Below the pieces are notes generated by a model that did not search any database, was not told the DNA's origin, and saw only the letters and a list, made by a program, of their open reading frames with translations. Below, one piece after another: positions 40,482-48,857 of a stretch of DNA of 64,000 nucleotides; the stretch's first letter is position 1; each line of letters opens with the position of its first letter. This DNA comes from an uncultured Mycolicibacterium sp. GTDB lineage: Bacteria; Actinomycetota; Actinomycetes; Mycobacteriales; Mycobacteriaceae. The stretch is taken from positions 1 through 64,000 of the forward strand of contig NZ_CALDGS010000079.1 in assembly GCF_937941905.1 (NCBI RefSeq), written 5' to 3'. The position numbers were made by a program, and so were the translations under genes.

Positions 40482-41434
40482 GGCTTTTCGCGGTTGGACT
40501 TGCTCAGCCGGAACTCCGGCGGGAACCGCATGTCGTTGTCGTTGACCGCATCGGCCAGCCCGGAGTCGATAGCCTCGTGCATGTCGAGGTCCTCGGCACC
40601 GTCGTTGGCCACCCCGTTGCCCATCGACTCGAAGAACGCGCTCAGCAGACTGCCCAGATACTCGCCCTGGTACTGCTTGTAGACCTCGAAGAAGATCTTC
40701 TGCTGGAACACCGTGTCCACCGGGCGGTTCCGGGCACACGCCAGCGCGTACTTGGCCACCTCGTCCTCGAGCTCGGCGCGCGGCACCACCTTGTTCAGGA
40801 AGTTGCACTGATACATCTCGGCGGCGGTGAACGGCCGCCCGGTGAAGACCATCTCGGCGAACTTGCGCAGGCCCATGGTCTGGATCCAGGTCCACATCCG
40901 CGGGCCCCAGCCGTAGTAGCGGAACGACGGGTGGCCGAACAGCGCGTCGTCGGAGGAGATCACCAGGTCGGCGTCGGCGCACTGGTAGAAGTGCCAGCCG
41001 TAGCAGTAGCCCTTGGCCTCGACGATGCTGATCTTCTTGAACTCCTGCAGCGGCCGGTTGCCGGCCTGGGAGTTGGCGTACCAGGCGCTGATCGTCGCCC
41101 CGTTGCGGAAGGTGCCCGGCGGCGGGTAGCTGACGTCGCCGACGCCCTCGTCCTCCAGCCGCAGCTCGGCCAGCCGCAACGCCGGGTTCTCGTTGCCCGC
41201 CATGAACTCCGGCAGGTCTGCGCCGCTGCCGAGGTTGTCGCCGACACCCCGGATCACCACTACCTTCACGTCGTTGTCGACGGTTGCCGCGCGCAGCACG
41301 TCGGCGTAGCGCAGCCGGGCGGCGGAGGTGGGCGCGTTGAGGTACTCCGGCCGGTCGAAGGTGATGGTGGCGATCCGGGTCTTCGGGTCCTTCTCGTAGC
41401 GGATGATCTCCTCGGGCCGCGGCCGGTCAGCCAT
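40478..41434 (-). CDS. Divergent crotonase-family protein
   Basis: A 318-residue crotonase-fold protein, longer than the usual 260. The N-terminal IATITFDRPEYLNAPTS and VVIRGVGDNLGSGADLPEF fit the family. An insertion (FMAGNENPALRLAELRLEDEG) follows. The second oxyanion segment reads VEAKGYCYGWHFYQCADAD and then GHPSFRYYGWGP, so both Glu residues of classical hydratases are absent. It overlaps the M24-like gene by eight bases and the CoA-transferase by four. It may be a hydrolase or C-C lyase; the substrate is unknown. Confidence 0.85.
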   Translation of the reverse strand: MADRPRPEEIIRYEKDPKTRIATITFDRPEYLNAPTSAARLRYADVLRAATVDNDVKVVVIRGVGDNLGSGADLPEFMAGNENPALRLAELRLEDEGVGDVSYPPPGTFRNGATISAWYANSQAGNRPLQEFKKISIVEAKGYCYGWHFYQCADADLVISSDDALFGHPSFRYYGWGPRMWTWIQTMGLRKFAEMVFTGRPFTAAEMYQCNFLNKVVPRAELEDEVAKYALACARNRPVDTVFQQKIFFEVYKQYQGEYLGSLLSAFFESMGNGVANDGAEDLDMHEAIDSGLADAVNDNDMRFPPEFRLSKSNREKP

Positions 41435-42572
41435 GGACCGCCTCCATCCCGGTCCGCCCGAACGTCGGGCCGGCCGTGAGCACCTCGGGCCCGTCCTCGG
41501 CGATCAGCACCGCGTCGCGGTGGAACACCGCACCCACCCCCTGCTGCCAGACGTAGCCGGTGACGGCGAGCACCATGCCGACGTCGAGCCGCTCCTGTTC
41601 GGCGGTGCGGGCCAGGTGCGGGGTGACCACCGGCGGGTCGAAGCCCAGGCCCAGCCCGTGTGCGACGGCCATCGGCGGCAGCGGTTCCCCGGCCGCCTCG
41701 TAGGCACTGAGCAGGTCGCCGGTGACCGCGCCGGGCCGGCACATCATCAGCAGCCGCTCCCACAGCTCGTCGGCCCGCCGGTACAGCGCCCGCACCCGGT
41801 CGTCGGGCTCGCCGACCGGCCAGGTGCGGCCCACCTCGCCGAGGTAGCCGTCGGCGAGCACGCCGGCGGAGAAGGCCACCAGGTCGCCCTCCCGCACCGT
41901 GCCGTCGCTGCGGGCCCGCCGCCACGGATGGTCGGCGGAGGTCACCCACGCTCCCTCCTGGGTGGCCGGGGTGCTCACCCCGCCGGCCGCCTCGGCCTCG
42001 AGCACCGCACCGGCCAGCGCCTTCTCGGTGACGCCGGGCCGCAGTTCGGCCACCGCGGCCGACAGCGCCGTCTCGGCGACCTGCAGCGCGCCGCGCAGGG
42101 TGCGCAGCTCCGCCACGGTCTTCAGGCGCCGGGCGGCGCGCATCGCCGGTTCGGCGTCGACGAGTTCGGCGGCGGGGAACGCCAGGGGCAGCAGTTGGGC
42201 GAACGTCGGGGTGAGCGCGTCGGTGCCGACGCGGCGGGCGTCGGCGGAACCGTCGATGCGTTTGAGCACTTCGATGAGCGTCATCGGGTTCCAGGCCAGG
42301 CCGTAGAGGTGGTCCCGCCCGATCTCCTCCGGAATGCCCTCGTCCCAGGTGCTGTTGAGATGGATCTCGCCGGTCTCGCGCACCACCGCGCAGATCGGGC
42401 CGAACGGCCGGGTGCCGGCCACCCACAGCTGCGGTGCGCCGGTGACGTAGCGGACGTTGGCCTGCCGGCCCAGGATCAGGATGTCCAGGTCGTGGGTCTC
42501 CATCTGGACCAGTGCCCGCTGCCGCCGGCTCAGCCGCAGCGCCAGGCTGTCGGGCAGGATCTCGGTGCTCAT
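41427..42572 (-). CDS. M24 pita-bread protein with lost metal ligands
   Basis: A 381-residue protein of the M24 (methionine aminopeptidase / prolidase / creatinase) fold. His305 in VAHGLGLGFDPP is kept. The five metal ligands are largely lost: the first Asp is Ser235 (VAFSAG), the second is Glu246 (YLGEVGRTW), the first Glu is Thr338 (MVLAVTGY) and the last is Arg352 (FHRDAV). Creatinase-type members work without metal, so a metal-free C-N hydrolase or a partner subunit are both possible. It lies seven bases after an intact M24 gene. Confidence 0.85.
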   Translation of the reverse strand: MSTEILPDSLALRLSRRQRALVQMETHDLDILILGRQANVRYVTGAPQLWVAGTRPFGPICAVVRETGEIHLNSTWDEGIPEEIGRDHLYGLAWNPMTLIEVLKRIDGSADARRVGTDALTPTFAQLLPLAFPAAELVDAEPAMRAARRLKTVAELRTLRGALQVAETALSAAVAELRPGVTEKALAGAVLEAEAAGGVSTPATQEGAWVTSADHPWRRARSDGTVREGDLVAFSAGVLADGYLGEVGRTWPVGEPDDRVRALYRRADELWERLLMMCRPGAVTGDLLSAYEAAGEPLPPMAVAHGLGLGFDPPVVTPHLARTAEQERLDVGMVLAVTGYVWQQGVGAVFHRDAVLIAEDGPEVLTAGPTFGRTGMEAVHG

Positions 42573-42579
42573 GGGCGTC

Positions 42580-43836
42580 CTATCTCCCCTGGTAGGGGTC
42601 GTAGGGGTAGTCGGTCAGCGGGGCGTAGCCCGCTTCGGTGACGACGACGATCTCCTCGGCCCGGTAGCCGCCGGTGCCGTCCTCCCAGACGACCGGTTCG
42701 AGCACCAGCACCATGCCGGCCGGGAAGACGAAGTTGTCGTCGAACTCCTCGCCGAGATCGGTTCCGATCATCGGCATCTCGGCGGCGTTGGTGCCGATGC
42801 CGTGGCCCAGGTAGAAGTGCGGCAGCCAGGGCTTGACCCCGCCGTTGGCGGCGGTGGCCGCCCGGGCCAGATCCCCGGAGGTGGCACCGGCCCGGATGAC
42901 CTTCAGGGTGGCGTCGAGGATGTCGCGCCAACGGTGGAACTGCTCGTGCTGGCGCGGGGTGGGCTCCGCGCCGACCAGCCAGGTGCGGCCGAAGTCCGAG
43001 CAGTACCCGGCGTAGGTGATGCTGACGTCGGTCCACAGCACGTCGCCGGTGCGCAGTTCGCGTTCGGTGGTCAGCAGCGGCAGGGCCAGGTCGCCGTGGG
43101 TGGTCCAGGTGCCCTCGGCGCGCGACGGCGGCATCACCTGCCAGATGGCCTCCAGCATGTTGGTGGTGGCGCCGAGTTCGAAGGCGCGCCGCACGAACCG
43201 GGCCGACAGATCGATCTGCCGCACGCCGGGCGCGAGCCGGGCCTGCACGTCCACCATGGCCTGCTCGGTGATCCGGCAGGCACGCCGGATGCAGGCGATC
43301 TGGTCCGGCGTCTTGGCGAGTTTGGCCGCGCCGACCACCGGCCCGGCGTCCTGCGGCGGTCCGCCCGGGAAGACCCGGTGCGCGGCCCGGCGCATCGCCC
43401 CGGTGAGTTCGTCGACGGCGACCACCGCGCCGGGCTTGACCAGGCCGGCCAGTACCCGCGCGAAATGCTCCACCCCCTCGTCGAATTCGAGGTACAGCGG
43501 CGGGTGCACGTGATCGGCCGGGAGTTGGGTGTCGAACGCCGATCCCTCGCGGAAGGGCATGAACACGTGCGGGTGCTCGTCGTCGGCCAGCACGATCGCG
43601 ACCGGCCGCTCGACGTGCGACAGGCCGGCGTCCAGCAGCGGCCAGCTCGCCCCGGTCGCGTACACCACGTTGCCGTTGCCGAGCAGCACGAGCGCGTCGA
43701 CACCCCTGTCGGCCATGGTGGCCCGCAGCCGGGCACCGACCTCGCGGTACATCCGGGCGTGGTCGGGCTCGTCCGGGATGGTGAAGGTGGGGTCGGCGCC
43801 CGTGGCCGCCGACGCCCAACTGGTGGTGAGGGTCAT
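42580..43836 (-). CDS. M24 family metallopeptidase-like enzyme
   Basis: A 418-residue M24 protein with a full set of dinuclear metal ligands: Asp270 (VLWTDVS), Asp281 (CSDFGRTW), His345 (LGHGIGTN), Glu380 (LVLEPVV) and Glu394 (YRAEEIVV). The N-terminal creatinase-like domain is present (MADRGVDALVLLGNGNVVYATG). Members cleave Xaa-Pro or other C-N bonds. In a catabolic operon with CoA and P450 enzymes it may hydrolyse a non-peptide amide. It is followed by a degenerate relative. Confidence 0.9.
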   Translation of the reverse strand: MTLTTSWASAATGADPTFTIPDEPDHARMYREVGARLRATMADRGVDALVLLGNGNVVYATGASWPLLDAGLSHVERPVAIVLADDEHPHVFMPFREGSAFDTQLPADHVHPPLYLEFDEGVEHFARVLAGLVKPGAVVAVDELTGAMRRAAHRVFPGGPPQDAGPVVGAAKLAKTPDQIACIRRACRITEQAMVDVQARLAPGVRQIDLSARFVRRAFELGATTNMLEAIWQVMPPSRAEGTWTTHGDLALPLLTTERELRTGDVLWTDVSITYAGYCSDFGRTWLVGAEPTPRQHEQFHRWRDILDATLKVIRAGATSGDLARAATAANGGVKPWLPHFYLGHGIGTNAAEMPMIGTDLGEEFDDNFVFPAGMVLVLEPVVWEDGTGGYRAEEIVVVTEAGYAPLTDYPYDPYQGR

Positions 43837-43860
43837 GAGTTTTCCCGTCGCGACGGGCCG

Positions 43861-45039
43861 TTACACGAGGCCCAGGAACTGCTGGATGTTGGTGCTGACC
43901 ACCTTCGCGGCGCGCTGCGGGCCGACCGCCCGCACGACGGCGGCCAGCGACCGCTCCGAGTAGCCGAAGGTGCTTTCGTTGTGCGGGTAGTCGCTGGACC
44001 AGAACACCCGGTCCACGCCGATCTCGTCGATCAGCCGCAATCCGAGCGGGTCCACCATGAACGACGCCCACATGTGGTTGTCCCAGTAGTGCCGGGGGTC
44101 GTGCCGCGGTTCGTGATTGAACATGTGCCGGTAGGAGGCCAGCAGGTGTTCGGCGTCCTGCAGCGCGGTGGGCACCCAGGCGATCCCGCCCTCGAACCAG
44201 CCGATGCGCAGGCCCGGGTGGCGGTCCAGGATGCCGGAGAACAGGTACTTGGCGAACTGTTCGCGGAACGAGTCGACGTTGACCATCATGCCGACCACGA
44301 CGCTGTTGTGCTCGCAGGGCGTCTTGGGCGGGGTCTCGCCGATGTGATGGCTGACCGGCAGCCCTGCGGCCTCGATCTCGTCCCACACCGGGTCCATGGC
44401 GCGGCTGCCGTAGTCGTAGATGTTGCCGTCGTCGTCCTTGCCCGGGTTCAGCGGCAGCAGGAAGGTCCGCAGCCCGAGGTCCTTGAGCTGCCGCAGGGTG
44501 CTGCGGGTGCCCTTGGGGTCCCACCAGTTGATCAGGCCCACACCGTAGAACCGGCCCTTGGACCGCTCCTGCAGGTCGGCGATGTGCTCGTTGTAGATGC
44601 GGAACACCCGTTCCCGGATGGCCTTGTCCGGGTAGTGGAACAGCGCCAGGACCGCGTTGGGGAAGGCCAGCTCCTTGTCGATGCCGTCCTCGGCCAACTC
44701 CCGGACCCGGGCCTCGATGTTGTTGGTGGCCGCCCCGGCCAGGTCGTCGTACTGCATCAGCACGCGGCCGAAATCGCCGCCCACCCAGGTCTTGCCCTTC
44801 ATGCCGACCATGTAGGCGCCGTCCTCGTACCAGATCCGCGGGGCCGCGCCCTTGAGGTCGTCGGGGAAGCGTTCGTAGAAGATGTCCTCGGCCACCGAGA
44901 TGTGGTTGTCGGCCGAGAACACCTCGGTGCCGGGCGGCAGGCCGACCTCGTCGGCGTGTTCGCGGAAGTGGCCGCGACGGAACTTCGGCGCGCCGAACCC
45001 CTCCGGGGGGTACAGCGTCGTGGTGGCAGGGGCTGACAT
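43861..45039 (-). CDS. Amidohydrolase-2 family metal-dependent hydrolase
   Basis: A 392-residue amidohydrolase-2 protein. The ATG at 45039 (MSAPATTTLYPPEGF) is chosen, with GGAG upstream; the longer frame overlaps the P450. SADNHISV is the N-terminal metal motif, PVSHHIGE carries mid-barrel His and FWSSDYPHNEST the catalytic Asp, so the site is intact. It stands 28 bases after the P450 and 24 before the M24 gene, as the first hydrolytic gene of the TetR-headed operon. May hydrolyse or decarboxylate the product of the P450. Confidence 0.9.
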   Translation of the reverse strand: MSAPATTTLYPPEGFGAPKFRRGHFREHADEVGLPPGTEVFSADNHISVAEDIFYERFPDDLKGAAPRIWYEDGAYMVGMKGKTWVGGDFGRVLMQYDDLAGAATNNIEARVRELAEDGIDKELAFPNAVLALFHYPDKAIRERVFRIYNEHIADLQERSKGRFYGVGLINWWDPKGTRSTLRQLKDLGLRTFLLPLNPGKDDDGNIYDYGSRAMDPVWDEIEAAGLPVSHHIGETPPKTPCEHNSVVVGMMVNVDSFREQFAKYLFSGILDRHPGLRIGWFEGGIAWVPTALQDAEHLLASYRHMFNHEPRHDPRHYWDNHMWASFMVDPLGLRLIDEIGVDRVFWSSDYPHNESTFGYSERSLAAVVRAVGPQRAAKVVSTNIQQFLGLV

Positions 45040-45067
45040 CGGCGGCACTCCAATCGCTGGGGAGCGG

Positions 45068-46315
45068 TTACCAGGTGACGGGCAGTTCGTAGACCCCGTA
45101 GGCGAGCCGGTCGTGCTTGAACGGGATCTGGTCGATCGGCACGGCCGGCCGCAGGTCCGGGATGCGGCGCAGCAGGGTGGGGAACACGATCTGCAGCTCG
45201 GCGCGGGCGAGCTGCTGGCCGACACACTGGTGACGGCCGTAGCCGAAGCCGAGCTGGGCGGCGTCCTCGCGGCGCAGGTCGAGCCGGTCCGGTTCGGGGA
45301 ACGCCTTGGGGTCCCAGTTGGCCGGGGCGAGGTCGATGATGATGCCCTCGCCGGCGCGGATGGTCTCCCCGGCGATCTCGATGTCCTCGACGGCCACCCG
45401 GCGCTGCCCGTTCTGGATGATGGACAGGTAGCGCATGAGCTCCTCGACCGCGGTGGCGATCGCCTTGGGATCGTCGGTGCTGCGCAGGAAATCGGCCTGG
45501 TCCGGGTGCTCCAGCAGGGCCAGCACCCCGATGCCGATCATGTTGGCGGTGGTCTCGTGACCGGCGATCAGCAGCCCGGTGCCGAGCTGGGCGGCCTCCT
45601 TGACGCTGATCTCGCCCGCCTTGACCCGCTCGGCCAGATCCGACACGGCGTCCTCGGCCGGCTCGTCCATCTTCTTCTTGATCAGTTCGATGAGGTAGCC
45701 CGCCAGGCTCATCGCGCCCCGCTGCCCCTGTTCGGCGGTGGCGTAGCGGGCCAGCCCGACGTTGGCGTGGTGCTGGAAGAACTCGTGGTCCTCGTAGGGC
45801 ACGCCGAGCAGTTCGCTGATCACCCGGGTGGGCACCGGCAACGCGAGTTTGGTCACGATGTCGGCCGGCTTGTCGCCGGCCAGGATGTCGTCGATGCACT
45901 CGTCGGTGATCTGCTGGATGACCGGCCGCAGCCCCTCCACCCGCCGGAAGGTGAACGGCTTGGACAGCATCCGGCGGAACCGGGTGTGCTCCTCGGCGTC
46001 GGAGGTGAACACCGAGCGGGGGCGTTTGTGCACGGTGGCGAGCATGTGCTCGTTCCAGTGCGGGAAGCCGGGCCGGCGGTCGTCGACGCTGACCCGGGAG
46101 TCGGCGAACAGCGCCCGGGCCGCTTCGTATCCGGTGACCAGCCAGGGCGTGCTGCCGTCCCAGATCCGCACCCGGGAGAGCGGTTTCACCTCGTTCATGC
46201 GCAACATCGGCGGTGGCGGCGCGAACGGCCGCCGCGGGTCGCGCTCCATCGGGTAGTCCGGGATCTCGGCGGCCGGATCGGCGGCGGTTCCGGTGAGGGT
46301 CTCCGACACTGTCAC
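45068..46315 (-). CDS. Cytochrome P450
   Basis: A 415-residue P450 of the actinobacterial CYP105-like type. Motifs: LLIAGHETTANM, EELMR, and LGFGYGRHQCVGQQLARAE with Cys364. Its start overlaps the stop of the ferredoxin gene (GTGA), so the two are co-translated. It is the oxygenase of the operon 37165-47162 and would perform the first hydroxylation or dealkylation. Confidence 0.92.
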   Translation of the reverse strand: MTVSETLTGTAADPAAEIPDYPMERDPRRPFAPPPPMLRMNEVKPLSRVRIWDGSTPWLVTGYEAARALFADSRVSVDDRRPGFPHWNEHMLATVHKRPRSVFTSDAEEHTRFRRMLSKPFTFRRVEGLRPVIQQITDECIDDILAGDKPADIVTKLALPVPTRVISELLGVPYEDHEFFQHHANVGLARYATAEQGQRGAMSLAGYLIELIKKKMDEPAEDAVSDLAERVKAGEISVKEAAQLGTGLLIAGHETTANMIGIGVLALLEHPDQADFLRSTDDPKAIATAVEELMRYLSIIQNGQRRVAVEDIEIAGETIRAGEGIIIDLAPANWDPKAFPEPDRLDLRREDAAQLGFGYGRHQCVGQQLARAELQIVFPTLLRRIPDLRPAVPIDQIPFKHDRLAYGVYELPVTW

Positions 46316-46506
46316 TCCTCGAGTTCGATGGCCCGGGCCGGACAGGCCGCGGCCGCGCTGCGCACGGCCGCCACCCGGTCCGCCGGTGGTTCGGGATCCA
46401 GCAGCACCACGACGCCGTCCTCGTCGCGTTGGTCGAACACGTCACCGGCGTTGAGCACGCACTGGCCCGACGAGACGCACTTGTCCTGGTCCACCGTCAC
46501 TTTCAT
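46312..46506 (-). CDS. P450-type ferredoxin, CxxSxxC type
   Basis: A 64-residue ferredoxin with C-V-S-S-G-Q-C and ACPARAI, Ser at the variable cluster position. It begins two bases after the TetR stop and overlaps the P450 start, which makes it the partner of that P450. It lacks a linked reductase; the NuoF-like protein at 6450 is one candidate, a housekeeping reductase another. Confidence 0.92.
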   Translation of the reverse strand: MKVTVDQDKCVSSGQCVLNAGDVFDQRDEDGVVVLLDPEPPADRVAAVRSAAAACPARAIELEE

Positions 46507-46508
46507 GC

Positions 46509-47162
46509 TCAGGAACCTCCCGAGACGGGCGCCTGCCAGAGGCCGACGACGGCGTCGATGAGATCCTCGGCCGCCGTCGACCAACTGAAGCCGCGTTGGG
46601 CCTTGCCGGTGGCCAGGGCGCGCTCCAGCTCGGCACAGGTGTGCATCAACAGGTTGCGCCCCATGATGTTGCGCACCGCCCGCACCCGCGGCGGCAGGTC
46701 CGGCAGGCAACGGTTGATGCCGTCGATCACCCGGACCAGCGCCGGCAGCGACAACGCGTCGCGGGTGACGATGCCGTGGTACTCCGGGTCGGCCATCACC
46801 TGCGCGGCGAAGCGCGCGTACCAGGTCGGGTTGCCCAGCGCGGCAAGGTGATCGGTGAGCGGCCGGACCAGGCAGGCCACCCAGTCGCGCAGTTCGGTGG
46901 AGTCGCCCAGCTCGGCCAGCATGCGTTCCCGGTTGCGCTCCACCGGCTCGGCGTGCTTGCGCTCGATCGCGCGCACCAGGTCGGTCTTGGTCCCGAAGTG
47001 GTAGCCGACCGCGGCGTTGTTGCCCTGCCCGGCCGCCTCGCTGACCTGACGGTTGGACACCGCGAACACACCGTGCTCGGCGAACAGTCGCTCGGCGGCG
47101 GCCAGGATGGCCTCCCGGGTGCCCTGCGCCCGGTCGGTGCGCACCGGCCTGACAGCGGTCAT
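46509..47162 (-). CDS. TetR family transcriptional regulator heading a nine-gene operon
   Basis: A 217-residue TetR protein with HTH ILAAAERLFAEHG, SNRQVSEAAGQGNNAAVGYHFGTKTDLVRAI. It heads a string of tightly spaced minus-strand genes (ferredoxin, P450, amidohydrolase, two M24, crotonase, CoA-transferase, SDR). A palindromic operator lies 29 bases before its ATG, so it probably represses itself and the operon until a pathway metabolite binds. Confidence 0.92.
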   Translation of the reverse strand: MTAVRPVRTDRAQGTREAILAAAERLFAEHGVFAVSNRQVSEAAGQGNNAAVGYHFGTKTDLVRAIERKHAEPVERNRERMLAELGDSTELRDWVACLVRPLTDHLAALGNPTWYARFAAQVMADPEYHGIVTRDALSLPALVRVIDGINRCLPDLPPRVRAVRNIMGRNLLMHTCAELERALATGKAQRGFSWSTAAEDLIDAVVGLWQAPVSGGS

Positions 47163-47190
47163 GTGATCCAGTCAACAGTCCGCACCCTAT

Positions 47191-47212
47191 TTAAGTCAAG
47201 CGATTGATTTAA
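47191..47212. promoter_or_regulatory. Palindromic operator of the TetR-headed operon
   Basis: A 22-base palindrome of form TTAA-n-TCAA-n4-TTGA-n-TTAA, AT-rich in GC-rich surroundings. It lies 29 bases upstream of the TetR start and overlaps the TAA stop of the SDR at 47209. The strongest promoter-operator candidate for the 37165-47162 operon. Confidence 0.68.
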
Positions 47213-48024
47213 TTCGGCTCGCGCCGGATCACCTTGCCGGCCACCGTGCCGCCGTCGACCGGCAGCACGGTGCCGGTGACGTAGCGCGACCGCTCGGAGG
47301 CGAAATACAGTGCGGCCTCGGCGACGTCGTCGACGGTGCCCTCGCGCTTGAGCGGCCGGTCGTCGCGCATCTGCCGGCGGATCCGGGCCTCGAACCGCTC
47401 CAGCCGCTCGCGGTCGGCGTCGGTGGCCGCGGTCTGCAGCAGCGGGGTGGGGATGTTGCCGGGCGCCAGGCAGTTCACCCGGACCTCGTAGTGGGCGAGT
47501 TCGATCGCCGCACACTTGCTGAAGTGAATGACCGCGGCCTTGGAGGCGCGGTAGACCGACACCCCGCCCCCGGCCTGCACGCCGCCGATCGACGACACGT
47601 TGATGATCGACCCGCCGCCGCGCTCGCGCATCCGCCGGGCCGCGTCGCGGGTGCCGGCCATCACCCCGAGCAGGTTCACCCGCAGCACCCGGTCGAACTC
47701 GGCGAAGTCCTCGTCGAACATGCTCCGGCGCAACGGGCTGGACACCCCGGCGTTGTTCACCATGACGTCCAGGCCGCCGAAGGCCTCGACGGCGAAGTCG
47801 ACCAGCGCGCCCACCTGCGCCTGCTCGCCGACGTCGGTGTGCCGGTACACCGCCGTGCGGCCGGCGCCGGTGATGCCGGCGGCGACGGCCTCGCCGAGGT
47901 CGTCGCGCACGTCGGCGACCACGACCGCCGCCCCCTCGGCGGCGAACCGCTCGGCGATGCCGCGGCCGATCCCGGACGCCGCGCCGGTGACCACCGCGAC
48001 CTTGCCCGCCAGTTCAGCACTCAT
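47209..48024 (-). CDS. SDR oxidoreductase
   Basis: A 271-residue SDR: VTGAASGIGRG, NNAGVSSPL, Ser in VSSIGG, Tyr/Lys in YRASK and the C-terminal GTVLPVDGG. Asp in VVADVRDD suggests NAD. Its ATG overlaps the stop of the alpha/beta-hydrolase upstream (four bases), placing it at the end of the nine-gene meta-cleavage operon. It may oxidise an alcohol or hydroxyacyl-CoA from ring cleavage. Confidence 0.9.
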   Translation of the reverse strand: MSAELAGKVAVVTGAASGIGRGIAERFAAEGAAVVVADVRDDLGEAVAAGITGAGRTAVYRHTDVGEQAQVGALVDFAVEAFGGLDVMVNNAGVSSPLRRSMFDEDFAEFDRVLRVNLLGVMAGTRDAARRMRERGGGSIINVSSIGGVQAGGGVSVYRASKAAVIHFSKCAAIELAHYEVRVNCLAPGNIPTPLLQTAATDADRERLERFEARIRRQMRDDRPLKREGTVDDVAEAALYFASERSRYVTGTVLPVDGGTVAGKVIRREPN

Positions 48025-48848
48025 CGATGGAGTCCTCCGAGGAAGTCGAGCAGCAGCGCGTTGACCGCCGCGGGTTGTTCGATCTGCGGACAGTGCCCGG
48101 CGCGGTCCACCACCGCCGAGTCGCCCCGCGGGATCTGCGCGGCGATCCCGGCCGCCCAGCCAGGCGGCAGCAGCTTGTCCTGGGCCCCCTCGACCACCAG
48201 CGTGGGCACCGAGATCCGTTCGTAGGGGCGCGAACTCGACGGCGGCGGGGGCGGCTCGGCGCCGGGGCGGCGGAACCGGGCGGCGGCCAGCGCCTCCCAC
48301 GCGCCGGGCGCGATGCTGGCCTCGTACCGGCGGCGCACGTAGGCGTCGTCGGCGGGATAGGCCGGGTCGGCGAACAGCGCGGCGACGATGCGCCGCATGG
48401 CCTCGAAGGTGCCGTCGTAGTCGTAGAGCGCGGCCATGTGCTCGTTGCGCTGGATCTCACCGCCGCCGCAGATGGCGACCAGGCTGCGCGCCGGCAGCCG
48501 CGGACGGGCCGAGGTGGCGTCGACGAGCAGGTTGACCGCGCCCATCGAGTTGCCGACGAAGTGTGCCGACTCGATGCCCAGCAGCGCGCAGAACCGGGCG
48601 ATGTGGCGGATGCGCAGGCCGCGGCCGTCGACGAAGTCGACCACCTTGGCCGACCCGCCGAAGCCGAGCATGTCCGGGGCCAGCACCCGGTAGTGCTCGG
48701 CCAGGGCGCCGATGGTGCGCTCCCAGCCGATCTCCGCGGTGGCGCCGAACTCCCCGCCGTGCAGCAGCACCACCGGCTCGCCGTCGCCGGCCTCGAGGTA
48801 GCTGGTGTACAGGCCGTCGACGACGATGCTGCGCCGCTGGTGTTCCAC
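48021..48848 (-). CDS. Alpha/beta-hydrolase (C-C hydrolase-like)
   Basis: A 275-residue alpha/beta-hydrolase starting with GTG. Oxyanion motif LLHGGEFGAT, nucleophile elbow FVGNSMGAVN (Ser), acid loop VEGAQDKLLP (Asp) and RAGHCPQIEQP (His) give a complete triad in MhpC/HsaD order. It is the second such enzyme in the operon; the first is at 56295. Hydrolysis of a second ring-cleavage product or a lactone is possible. Confidence 0.87.
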   Translation of the reverse strand: MEHQRRSIVVDGLYTSYLEAGDGEPVVLLHGGEFGATAEIGWERTIGALAEHYRVLAPDMLGFGGSAKVVDFVDGRGLRIRHIARFCALLGIESAHFVGNSMGAVNLLVDATSARPRLPARSLVAICGGGEIQRNEHMAALYDYDGTFEAMRRIVAALFADPAYPADDAYVRRRYEASIAPGAWEALAAARFRRPGAEPPPPPSSSRPYERISVPTLVVEGAQDKLLPPGWAAGIAAQIPRGDSAVVDRAGHCPQIEQPAAVNALLLDFLGGLHR

Positions 48849-48857
48849 CCCGGTCCC

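Noticed and set aside
40482..40982. Upstream extension of the CoA-transferase frame
   Set aside because: It reads through the crotonase gene in another frame; GTG at 40481 overlapping the crotonase stop is the natural start.
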